Shown here: piece after piece, positions 1 through 9,890 of the stretch
Layout: every line of letters starts with the position of its first letter
How positions within the stretch are numbered: position 1 is the first letter of the stretch
NCBI GenBank assembly: GCA_030247885.1
Contig: JAPDRO010000020.1
Location: 558,001 to 622,000 of the forward strand
From: Taxawa tesnikishii (nom. ined.)
Taxonomy: Eukaryota; Ascomycota; Dothideomycetes; Dothideales
Reading direction: 5' to 3'
DNA: 64,000 nt
Translations under genes and position numbers: made by a program
Notes under the pieces: model-generated
Told to the model about the DNA's origin: nothing
Database searches by the model: none
The model's input: the letters and a program-made list of their open reading frames with translations, nothing else

Positions 1-630
1 CGAACAGGGCACGAACCACGAAGCGTCAAAGACCGAATGAAGCACCCACGCCTGAACGGCGCGGACCTATACGTCGCGCGTCTTGGCTGGCGCAAGGACG
101 CCGCAAACACCAAAAGGGGGAAGGAGTCCAAATCAGGCCGTGCCGCAAGCACCTGCGGCGCGGTCTCTCTGCCGCCATCCGAGGACGGTCTTTCGAGTCA
201 GGCACCCGAGAATGCTGACACCTCTGCCCTTTCCACCGCCTCTGCGACGTTGGGTGGCCCAGTGGAGAGATCCCTCCATGACGAACTTCGGAACCCTCAC
301 CCGCGGCCCCGTACCATACCCCAGCCCGCGGCTGCGAATGCGGAGAGGTTCGACTGCGGCGCCGTTCACGCGTCTCGACCTTGCTATAGGTGCGTCGCGT
401 ATATGCATTCAGTGGGCATCAGACGCGTGTTCTGGACGAACGAGGAGGGCGAGTGGGAGGGAGGGAAGGTGAGGGATTTGGTCGATGCGCTGGAGGGGTC
501 CGGGGCTAGCGCTGTCGGGGACGAAGATGGTGAGGGATTGGGTGGACCGACGGGGAATGGAGTGTTTGTTACCAAGCATGAGGTTCTAAACCTCATGCTT
601 AGGCGATTGATGGGGGATCAGAAGAAGTAG
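1..630 (+). CDS. Cytidine deaminase-like protein, 3' part only
   Basis: The frame is open from the first base of the window to a stop at 628-630, so the true start probably lies to the left; the first ATG inside is at 37. The part seen has a short 'ADLYVARLGW' block, a Ser/Ala/Pro-rich linker, then 'SRPCYRCVAYMHSVGIRRVF', whose PCxxC pair is the zinc-binding half-motif of the cytidine/dCMP deaminase fold. The partner His/Cys-Ala-Glu motif is not visible and would lie upstream. After this comes a conserved-looking tail (WEGGKVRDLVDAL, then FVTKHEVL). Similar fungal proteins are annotated as deaminase-like; the substrate is unknown. A perfect hairpin sits in the last codons (574-600). It could also be a non-catalytic family member, since only half of the zinc site can be checked. 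Confidence 0.6.
   Translation, partial: RTGHEPRSVKDRMKHPRLNGADLYVARLGWRKDAANTKRGKESKSGRAASTCGAVSLPPSEDGLSSQAPENADTSALSTASATLGGPVERSLHDELRNPHPRPRTIPQPAAANAERFDCGAVHASRPCYRCVAYMHSVGIRRVFWTNEEGEWEGGKVRDLVDALEGSGASAVGDEDGEGLGGPTGNGVFVTKHEVLNLMLRRLMGDQKK
574..600. repeat. Perfect 12-bp inverted repeat, 3-nt loop
   Basis: AAGCATGAGGTT, then the loop CTA, then AACCTCATGCTT: every base of the arms pairs. It lies inside the last codons of the deaminase-like gene, encoding roughly KHEVLNLMLRR. A hairpin this exact is unlikely by chance at this window size. It may be a template-switch product or may simply fold in the mRNA. Confidence 0.9.
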
Positions 631-2668
631 TACACTGGGTTGGAACGGGCTCTGTTGAAATACGACTGTTGAGACGATGGTGGTTTGCGGTCTCGATGAA
701 TGGATCGTAGCCGAACAACGGCTCTTTCCGACGCAACAGGATTCTAAGCTGGAGGTGATGGGACACTGATGCGTGTCTCTTTGGGCCTTGGCGAGTTCAC
801 GGGTTCGGTCGGTCTTTGGAATTCTTGCCCGTGGTGGTGGTGGATTGTCCGAAACGTCCACCTTGGTTTAAGAGCCCGACAAATGGCTTCTTCTGCCCTT
901 TGGAACAAGCTCGTCTTCTAACCGGGTGTCTGGTGACCTCTTCGACATGGTGTTTCCTCTTCGTGAGCATGCTTGTGAAGGATAGAGTAATATGTTACGA
1001 GACTTCTATATCCTCTTCTACCCTTGGCTGGTAGAGGCGGTAAAGAAAAGGCATGATGAAATGTTGGTATATTGAGGAGGACATGTAGAGAGGAATGGGT
1101 TTTCACTGTCTATGCCCGTCGACTCTTCGACGATTAGCCTTGGGAGCTGATACGATTGATGGGGCGGTCATCCTCGTCTTCGCTTGATTCTTCACCATCA
1201 CATCGATCGTGACCGCCCAGGCATAAGTTTGCGGCCATCTAGCAGGATTGTATTATAGTCCCTATAGAGAGAGCCAAGACGTTTCTGCTAACGAGTGAGT
1301 AACTGGGGTGCAAAGGAAGAGGCGTTAGCAGGCCGGAAGGGCCGGGAAGCATAGCTGACGGCGGGAGACAGTATCTTGGTTTGCATGGGAGGCGTTCTCA
1401 TGAGGCGAGTGTTCTGACGTGTAGAGTAACATCACAATGCAGCAGTAAACCCAACGTAAGCTACATGTGGAACACACATCCATCATGGGTTGCTAATGTT
1501 GCTGGCCCTCCCCTCAGCGACACGTGCAAAGGCGCTCAGCATCTGGACTAGTTGGATCTCTTGGTACTCGCATGATTCTGGTCTCGACTCGCGACAGCGG
1601 CCGGCCCCGTTTGGCTGACTGCCACTACCACCTGAACATGTCTTGCTCTGCTGCCCTCGATATAGGGAGGCTACTAACGAACAAAGGAAGCTCGACGATA
1701 GAGCAAGCCAGATGCTGTGCAGGAAAGACTTCGACTTGCAACAGGCACGTTGACGGCCTCTCATCCTCCGGTAGTGGATGCTTGCTGGTCCTCCTCATGC
1801 TCGTCGTACCATGCTATCGAGGCAGTGCATCGCTCGTTCTTATCGAGGGCCGCCGGCGCAGTCTGAGCTATTGGGATATCGCCCTCTTCTTCACCGTCGC
1901 GGTCGTCCCTTGGTCGGTTTGTTCTAGTCATCACGTTGCTGGTGTATGTGGCTTTCTTCGTCCAATTACAGAACGTATCTCGGTGCAGCTTAGACGGCGG
2001 GTTGTCGATATGGGCTTTGTGAGCCAGCCGCCATGGGACTGCTTTATCTGCTTTCCCGCGCCTCCAAACAGCTGCTCGAAGGGCTTGAGAGCATGCAGGT
2101 TGTAGCATGGACCGGAAGATGCATGCCGATCCCATCCCTGAACATTCGGGTTCGCGTCGCTCGCGTTCTCTAGCTTGCCATCGAGCTAGTCCGCAAAGGT
2201 GTTTCCAATCGCCACCGCTGAACTAACACACCTTCGAAGCCACTCTGTTAGGTCACCACTAGGGATGGCGAAAGAGATTCTGATGCCTACGCGAGCAGCG
2301 TCATCTGAGGGGACGGATGAGCTCGCCCAAGAACTTGTGTGTTCTCGGCCTTGCGGCGTCATGTTCAGATCTGTAGCTGGACGGTCATCTATCCCAAAGC
2401 GGATTAGTAGACGAAAGGGCAAGTGGACAGGGCAAATCTGACAGCGAAGGCGGAGGGCATGTTATATTATCATTCCTGCCGTTAACAGGGTGCAGTGAAA
2501 TTGATGTAAGTTACGATGTGTCGATAGAGGAGCATCAAGAAGAGGTTGGAGGAGGAGAGTCTGTGGGTCTGAACAAATAGTGGTAGACATATTTACAAGT
2601 CTACCATTACCCTTTCTTTAGATATGCTCAGCCTCTCCGGCATCTTGGTGTGGCATATCTGATAGTGT
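631..2668. other. Intergenic stretch without a supported gene
   Basis: About 2 kb between the deaminase-like gene and the 3' end of trimethyllysine dioxygenase. Open frames overlap on both strands near 1524-2105 (plus, 193 codons) and 1761-2135 (minus, 124 codons), but neither shows a recognisable domain, signal peptide or supporting splice structure. I treat them as chance frames, with a small possibility of an orphan gene. No tRNA or transposon signature was seen. Confidence 0.5.
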
Positions 2669-4687
2669 TCAGCCCGTTACCGTTGTCGCCAACACCTCGT
2701 CCCGTCCCAGATTGGTCAGCTTGTACTTGGAGATGAAGTCGTCGCGGTTGACGTAGGCGCCGCAGAGACGTCTCTTGCCGTTGAAGCTCGAGCGGCCATG
2801 CAGTACGCGCCAGTTGTCGAAGACTGGTAGGAAGAAACGTGTCAGTAACGTAGTCGTGCTTGTCACGTAAGGGATTAGACACGGATGGATGGAGGGGTCG
2901 CTTACTCAAGGGCGTGCCAGGACGCAGCTGCTCCCAGTACTGGTATTCGGGCTTGTTCAGTATCGCGTCGAATTTCCTATGCGCGACGTCTTCGTCAGCA
3001 AACTAGTCGTCCTGTCTATCCTGACCCCATGAGGGTGGAGTGGTTGTGCAAGAAGGGCTTGGGTACAACTTACGCAGCAGCCTCATACCAAACATCCACC
3101 TCTCCCAAAGGCAACTCGATTCCCGCCCTATCCGCATTGTTCCACCTCACCTGAACTAAATGCCCGTGGTACGGATCGTGCACAAGGACAGGGAATGAAG
3201 TGTACGGCTGCACGCTGACATCCTCATTGCCGCTGGCGTGAGAGTACACGCCCACGGTACTGAGGATCTCGTAGCTGCGCTTGTCGGTCATGTATAGTTC
3301 GAACGCAGCGGCGAAACCGTCGACGAGCAAGGAGGCGCCACCGCTGCCAGAAGTGTGTGAGAGAAGGTGGAAGAGTTGAAGGCCGGCGGGTTCGGAGAAG
3401 TAAGTCGTGTCAGTGTGAGCTTCGAGCGCGAGGGTGGTGTAGGCAGTGTCTGTTGACGTTGTGTTAGCGTATTGATTCAGGGAACAAATGAGGGCAAATA
3501 TACAAACCCTTCGACGACAGGTCAGATGTAAAATCCCAGAAGCCGCCTGAGAAACCGGATCAGTTTTTGCTTCATGGCTGTTCGTGCCGTGGTTGTGCTG
3601 CCATACCGTAATGAGTGTGGCGAATTGGCCCAATCCGCTCAACGAGCTCTTGTGTCGCCTCGGGGCTGACGGGGCAGTTTTTGATATAGCAGAACCCATG
3701 GGTACGCTGCTTTCCGTCAACTTGTGCTTGGGCTGGACTTTGAGGGGACGTACTATTTGCGAGGTCCAAGCAGCCATGCCCTTCTCGCTTGTGAGGTCCG
3801 CATGGTCCACGGTCGGCGGCTTCTCCGCTATGGATCTGTCGAAAAGTCGGATGCTGGGTATGGTCAGCAGAGGGGTTTGCATGCAGTCTCTTTTCCACTC
3901 ACTCTGTCAGTCCTTGTTGTGCTGCGTGGGTATCCGGCGATCCTTTCTTGATAAAGAGGGACTGAGGGTAGACACTCTTGTGGCCATCCGACCCTGTCTG
4001 TCGGTGAGTACTGGCTGTTGATCCTGTTGTGGGAACGTACATTTGACACAAAGTTTTGTCTTGTCGCTCCAACCGTCCCATTGGCAATCAGTGATCTTGG
4101 TCTGTGGACTGATCTGCCGTGTCTGCGTTGGTATCCTACGAGCCCTTGAGATGTTCATTACCATACCTTGAAGGTTTCCAGCTGCCTCTGTTTGGTGTCT
4201 GGGTGGAAGCATTTCTCGCACTGACACTGATCTCTGTGTGGAATAAGCACACTATCACAGACACTGTGAATGGGGCATTGTATGAACCTCAACCATCTCG
4301 GCGAACTGTTAGGCGTTAGCATGCGTTGGAAACCCCTGCGTGTTGTACGAACTCACACTCTGACCATCGCATCTTTCTTCGTGTCCCAGACCTTCAAGTC
4401 CGCGCCATCCCAAGAAGGAAGTAGCTGTTCCTTTTGCTTTGTACCCAATGCTTTGGCATAAGGTAAGGGCCTCTATGGAAGCGTCTATCAGAACGTGGCC
4501 TTTACATTTATGATGGTGGAACTTCGACCTTCTCGACGCCTTCTGTACTGGAGCGAGTAATACTTGGAGTGATGTTCGGACGAAGACCTTGAGAAACTGT
4601 TCGTGATGGAACCTTATGCAAAACAGACCGCGAAGAGCGCGTAAATGCCGCATATGCAGACGCCTGCCTGATACACCTAGAAGTCAT
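2669..4687 (-). CDS. TMLH: Trimethyllysine dioxygenase (carnitine biosynthesis)
   Basis: Fe(II)/2-oxoglutarate dioxygenase that hydroxylates N6-trimethyllysine, the first step of carnitine synthesis, in mitochondria. The gene is broken by about eight short introns. In order: a Ser/Arg-rich presequence (MTSRCIRQASAYAAF...), the N-terminal zinc domain with QCQCEKCFHPDTKQRQLETF near 4175-4220, DGHKSVYPQSLF near 3990, THGFCYIKNCPVSPEAT...IRHTHYG near 3620-3700, GFWDFTSDLSSKG near 3520, then the catalytic LEAHTDTTYFSEPAGLQLFH (HxD metal pair) and LLVDGFAAA near 3300-3430. The last exon, FDNWRVLHGRSSFNGKRRLC, holds the third metal His and ends at 2669. I chose the ATG at 4687 because it opens a good mitochondrial presequence; an in-frame ATG at 4726 is possible. 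Exon edges near the 5' end are approximate. Family call is very secure. Confidence 0.9.
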
Positions 4688-5163
4688 TGTAGAAACAAAA
4701 CGAACGCCAGGCAAATGCTTCAACAAAAGCTACAGGTTTGCGAGAGATGTGCTCAATTGAGGCCTGATGCTGGACGCGGCGTGGATCCGATTCACCGCGG
4801 ACTCGACTCGACCCGACCTCGGCTGACAGCAAGAGATCAAGCTGAAAACACGAGCAGCAGATCAATTACCATCTCCATACTTCCATCCATAGCCTGCGTA
4901 TCAAACTCAGAACACGCAGTAGCAATAAACCGTGAATGACGAACGACGAATGCGCAGAATGGTAATCCTTCGCTTCTAGGATATAGCAAGATGGCAAGGC
5001 ATTGCATTGCGTTCCGGCGCCTGGGCCAGCAAACCAAGACCGATATGGAAGCTGACTAAAGGGTAAAAAGGGAAACATCCGCCTTCATGTGACTAGGGAT
5101 GTGCTAACCCAAGATCTCACTACCCTCACCCAGTCGAGTATAATCACAAAAGAAGGATTACGC
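4688..5163. other. Spacer between TMLH and tRNA-Arg
   Basis: Presumed promoter and 5' leader of the trimethyllysine dioxygenase gene, transcribed leftwards. No coding region or repeat of note was seen. Confidence 0.5.
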
Positions 5164-5244
5164 GACACCGATGGGACTCGAACCCACAATCTTTGCCATG
5201 TCCTGAGACCGGAAAGCAACGCCTTACCATTAGGCCACGGTGCC
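5164..5244 (-). tRNA. tRNA-Arg(CCG) with short intron
   Basis: Read on the minus strand the cloverleaf closes fully: acceptor GGCACCG/CGGTGTC (one G-U), D arm GCC-TAATGGTAA-GGC, anticodon stem TTGCT/GGCAA, T arm GTGGG-TTCGAGT-CCCAT. The anticodon loop reads TT-CCG-G and is followed by a 10-nt insertion (TCTCAGGACA) at the canonical intron position 37/38, then T. Anticodon CCG gives Arg (CGG codons). Confidence 0.9.
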
Positions 5245-7670
5245 TTTGCTGCAGAGACACTGAAAGCAAAAAATAATACTGTTCAAAAACTTCCACTCTG
5301 GGTGAGGAGGGTCATGCGGAGGTGCGAAGACAAGCTGACCGTCAACCGAGGAAACCGGGCCAACCACACTGTTCCGGCGTCCGTGATCCACCAAAAGACG
5401 ATTCAGCACGAGCATGCGTCTCTCTTGTGGCTGGCTATGCACGATACTGTGTTGTACGTGTTCGCCAAGGGATTTCCACGGAACCATTGCCGTCAAGCCA
5501 AAATTTATCTCCCTCGGTGCCTATCTTCACCCGGGCCGACTGTGTACATGAATACGTGAATGACCCGACGGCAGAATTAGGAAGGGATGGACCCCGGCTG
5601 TGAAAGTATCGTACGGAACACTCTGTAGAGACCAGATGCCCAAGAGAAGTTCCCCAACCCCTGAGGACGCTCGAACGGCAAAGAAATCACGACGTTATCT
5701 TTACAATACAAACTTCGGGAAGAACTCATTTGAGACCTTATTTGCTTGACTTCCGGGGTTCGTAAGTGGTTCAATGCTACGCGTTTGATGTTGTTGTTCA
5801 CTGAGATGAGATTATCACGGTGCAAAGCGCTCGAACAGAATCTGTACTAAAACACGTCCGCGGTGTACCTAGGTACCGTTTCCGTGCACAGCCGGCTCTA
5901 TGTACGAGCGTACGAGCTCCGAAATGTTGTGCCCAACAGAAGAAAGGTACTTTGTCTTTTTCCCAAGTCTTCAGGATCATGCGCAGACTCAGTCATGGAT
6001 CGCTGCGCAAGATTACATCGTAATGCGCTCGATTGTGGAGAGGAACCAGGCAGGGAAAGCAAGCAGGCAGGCAGGGCAGGCAGGTCACCTCCAAAATGGC
6101 ACGGATTCCGTTCCCATTGGATGAAGCATGCAAATGGAGTCGAGACGATGGCCGGGCTACAGACAGAGATCTCCGAGCATAAACTTGTTGTGTACGGCAC
6201 AAAGTGGGATGAGATGGACAACCTTTATTGGGACAAACAGAGTGTGTCTAATTATTAATGCGATACGCACCGATGAGACAGCTGAAGCATCCGTGGGGCT
6301 TGCCGTGCCTTGTATGCCGGACCGTCTTCGTGTCTTTGCGTAGGCAGTCTAGGCAGATGGTGTGGGCTTTGCTAATGCTAGGGGCGGGCGACCGAGCGAC
6401 CAAGAGGAGAGACACGGAAGAGATTTTGTCGGAGCCCTCTGAGGCCGCGCGCATCGCTAAAAGTTGATTTTTCGGGTTGGCGCTGGTCACTGGCAGCAGG
6501 CTCTGACGAAGCCACGCATAACCACAGGATCCGTCTCACCCCTTCTGCAAACCATACCTCGATCGCACACACACCCGCTGGTGCAGTCATCGCCCAATCC
6601 ACTCCTACCACTAATGTACCCAGCACACTGACACTGGCACCGACACCGACACTGACTCCTCCCGCTCCTCTCCTTCTTCCCTCTCTCCTCTTTCTATCCG
6701 CAAAACCCTTCCTCCCTCCTCCCATACCACCCTCTCCATATCGCTGGCAAGGCGCAATCTCAGGGCCCGCTGACCCTTGCCTGCCCGCTGCGCAGCTTCA
6801 TTTCGGCTCCCTTAACCGGACAATCCCTCGCCGAGAGGAGCGACGTTGCGATCCACCCCGAAAAGAGAAGCCTACACATCAGCCAGACTTGCGTCGTCAG
6901 CTTAACGCTGACGCTCACTTCTTGACTGACTGCCTGTTCTCTCTTTCGAACCGCTTGTTGTCCGCAAGCCCTCATCGCCGCCTCAATAGCAAACGCAGTT
7001 CGCCCGCCCAGACTCTTCGAGCCGGCTACTTGTGTATTCCGTACCTCCGGTGGCTGTGACCCCAAGGCCGCGCATCCTCTAGCAAACCACAGACACGATC
7101 AGTTGTTATTTTACGACACGTCTTTACGACCCGACTGCGCCTCCCACTACCATCGTTGCACGGCTGTCACCACTGCTTTGTCCGCATCGCGCAGCACGCA
7201 TTCTGTTTCGCCCGCTCCGTATCATCTTACAACGCGAGCTGAAACATAACTCACTCGAGGACGACCTATTCACTTAGCTTCGCCTCCACCCACATACTCA
7301 CACTTCACCTCACCTCGCACGTGGTTGCCTTTGTCAGATCGCCGAATAACCTCTGCATCGTCGCTGGCATCGATCTTTCGACAAAACACACCTCATTGCT
7401 CCTACACACATCTTTCCATCGCTCGTCTGACTAACACATCATCGCGATCCGTACTTTGCCAACACCATCATCCATCCGCGTCTCTATTGCTTTCGGTGCA
7501 TGCAAGGGTCTTACTAGAAGCACCTAGAGCAGGAGCTCTTTGCTTCACGGAGAAGAGCAAAAGAAACGGTTCGTTGATCGCCGCACCTCCTCTTTGCTTC
7601 CAGCTAACACAAAACCCAGCGTGTGCACTCACACCGTTTCTTTTCCTCTTTGGCACCCATCGCCAGAATC
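5245..7670. other. Long upstream region and leader of the cyclin gene
   Basis: No supported coding region. Visible features are a small GGCAGGCAGG-type repeat at about 6060-6085 and a pyrimidine-rich tract at about 6590-6760 typical of fungal promoters and 5' leaders. A further C/T/A-rich stretch continues to the cyclin ATG at 7671. The cyclin mRNA may well have a leader of hundreds of bases. Short open frames here are low complexity and overlap on both strands. Confidence 0.5.
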
Positions 7671-9088
7671 ATGCCGTCGTTTTACCCTCGCACCATGGCC
7701 AGCCAGATGCCTCTCACTCCGCCCGATTTCGTACCGGCCTACGATCACGGTTGTGGAGCGATGCAGTACCCTCAAGACCCATACATGGCGCAACACACTA
7801 TGGGATCGCGACATGATAACGGTTATGATTTCTCCAGAGGCTACACGCAGTCAACCACCGGCTCCAACCAACAAAGCCTCTACCACGCCGCTGGCAACTA
7901 CCAGACCAACCACAGTCTTCCACCCATCAGCAGCTACTACGAGCCAATGGGCGCACCGATCCTTCCCCTTTGAGAATCCAGGATCGCATGGCAATGGAGG
8001 ACGAATACCGCCTTCAGATGCAGGAGCATCGTAGCCAGGCTGCGCAGCAACAAGCACAGCAGCAAGCCCCGAAAGAGGAGAAGGCAACCGGTGGTGTGTC
8101 GGCCAAGCTTGACTACGACATGGAACGTATGACGGATTTCGTTTGCGAAGCCGCACAAGGATTGTATGCTCTCCACCGCTCCCAGCTCTGCCTTGCAGAT
8201 ATTGACATCATTCGAAGCATTCCACTAGGCGCACCGCAACAGACACCCTTCCGCAAATGGGTCGCACAAGTTCTTTCTGCCACACGTCTGCCGTCGGCTA
8301 CCATCTTGTTAAGTTTGCACTATCTGACAGTCCGCATGCGAGAGCATCCGAAGTCTGTTGGAACGTCTGACAACCAGATCTATCGCCTTCTGGCTGTTGC
8401 TCTCATCCTGGGCAGCAAGTTTCTTGACGACAACACCTTTATCAACAGATCTTGGTCTGACGTGAGTGGCATCAAAGTGTCCGAGCTCAACGTGCTTGAG
8501 ATTGAGTGGCTTGGCCTCATCAACTACGACCTTCACTGCGATCCGACCGACCAGAATGGTCTGTCGATGTGGCTCAGAGGTTGGAAGGAGTACGACGAGC
8601 GCGCCACCAGCAAGGCTCGGGCTACCAGGCTCTCTCCGATCAACACAAGCCTTCAGCGTCAGTCATCTCTACGCAACGCTTCGCCTTACCAGCAACAATA
8701 TGCGAAGGGCCCGCACGGAGAGTTCACGCCTCTGTCTGCCAGACCTTCCTCGCTCTATTCTGCTGCGTCATACGCTTCCGCTGACCCGTGGAACCGGTCT
8801 GAGCCTACTGGCGTCGAGGCTTTCTACGGCAACCAGCACCGCTACCCGACTCTTGACGAGCTTGAGCGCACTAGCCGCGTCTCGGCTCAAGAGCAAGCTC
8901 GTCGTTCAGCATACGTTTACAACCTCCCGCCGCTGCAGTCATATGCTCCTAGTGGCTACGTGTCCTCGTGGGGTCAGTCTCCCTGGAACAGTGTTCATCC
9001 ATACGGTTGCAACTGCATGAGCTGCTCGCGTCAATACACTCCCTACTCCATGGCTCCTGGATACGGTGTGCAGACTGTTGCTGGCTAG
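7671..9088 (+). CDS. CLG1: PHO80/PCL-family cyclin, CLG1-like
   Basis: Cyclin partner of a cyclin-dependent kinase (Pho85 type), probably nuclear or cytosolic. The N-terminus (MPSFYPRTMASQMPLTPPDF...) is Pro/Tyr/Gln-rich and disordered. The cyclin box lies roughly in the second quarter of the protein: MTDFVCEAAQGLYALHRSQL, FRKWVAQVLSATRLPSATIL, YRLLAVALILGSKFLDDNTF, WSDVSGIKVSELNVLEIEWL. The Ser/Tyr-rich tail ends with a Cys-containing GCNCMSCSRQYTPY patch. The conserved protein runs from one frame (ending SSYYEPMGAPILP) into the next (RIQDRMAMEDEYR) at a CCCC run at 7965-7968 with no splice sites nearby. One more C would read ...PILPPLRIQDRM. I take this as a sequencing shortfall, not a real break. 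Start chosen at the first ATG of the conserved frame. Confidence 0.85.
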
Positions 9089-9890
9089 ATTGGACCATAT
9101 CCATTTCAACACCGTTCATGTCCATCTTTGGGGACATCCATACACTGGCCTTGTCCTTGCTCAGCATTAGCGGTCACGTTATTCGCATCTGCGGTACTTT
9201 CCCGGCACGTCATTTGAAGCAATTCATGGAGCGATTTCCTGGTCACCAAAAGTTCGGTTGCTACTTGTTCATACTTTCCAGTGCGTGTTGTCCCATCTTA
9301 TCTCGAGATGTCACGGCTTGTACCTGGTTTCGTTTCGGTTTTCTTCGTTTTCTTACTTTTGCATACGGCTGTTCCAGACAATCTGCGCGCGCCTAGATTT
9401 CTCTCACTGCCTTTTCGACTGTTTTAGACTTGATTGTGCTTTTCTGGGAGGGAACGGAAAGCGGCAATATGGGTTTTCGCATATGGAGGACTTGGTTGGC
9501 GCGGCGTTCCGGGAGACGAAAAAATATTTCTTTACTTTTTCTGCTGGCTGGGCGTTTTTGTTTACTGGAGGGCTGTGATACTCCCTTTGCGCGCTCTTTT
9601 ACGATTACCCCAGCTGGGAACGGTATACGGAGGCCGGCGCATACTTTGCAGGGTCACAAGGAGGATGGTTGTAATTGTTTTTGCTGCGCGGCTTATTTTC
9701 AAGGGATGGCTAGCTCAATGGCACGGTCACGGCAGGATAATCTCCTGTCGACCCTGGCGAGGTTCACTTCAGATAGATGAATACATTGCAGGAGGATTTC
9801 TCCAGCAACATTTTGCGCACACCTTTCATTGGATCAAGACAAACGACTACGGTTTTTGAACATGTTGTTTTGGCTAATGAGACTTCCGTT
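9089..9890. other. Spacer between convergent cyclin and receptor genes
   Basis: Shared 3' flank of two convergent genes, T-rich and consistent with 3' UTRs. Open frames here lack any recognisable domain. A tRNA-like fragment near 9705-9770 does not fold and was rejected. Confidence 0.5.

Noticed and set aside
1162-1218. 9-bp inverted repeat GGGCGGTCA/TGACCGCCC with a 39-nt loop
   Set aside because: Stems of this length with such a loop are expected several times by chance in 64 kb; no terminator or RNA context.
1524-2135. Opposed open frames of 193 and 124 codons
   Set aside because: They overlap antisense to each other, show no domain, signal or splice pattern, and have no family resemblance.
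5898-7065. Several open frames upstream of the cyclin gene
   Set aside because: Low complexity (GGCAGG and pyrimidine repeats) and overlapping on both strands; better explained as promoter and leader.
7960-7980. Programmed ribosomal frameshift in the cyclin gene
   Set aside because: No slippery heptamer or downstream structure is evident, and the same one-base defect recurs in six unrelated genes at runs of any base.
9705-9770. tRNA-like sequence (TAGCTCAATGG ... AGGTTCACTTC)
   Set aside because: It has a D-arm-like start, but no acceptor or T stem pairs and the GTTCRA T-loop is absent.
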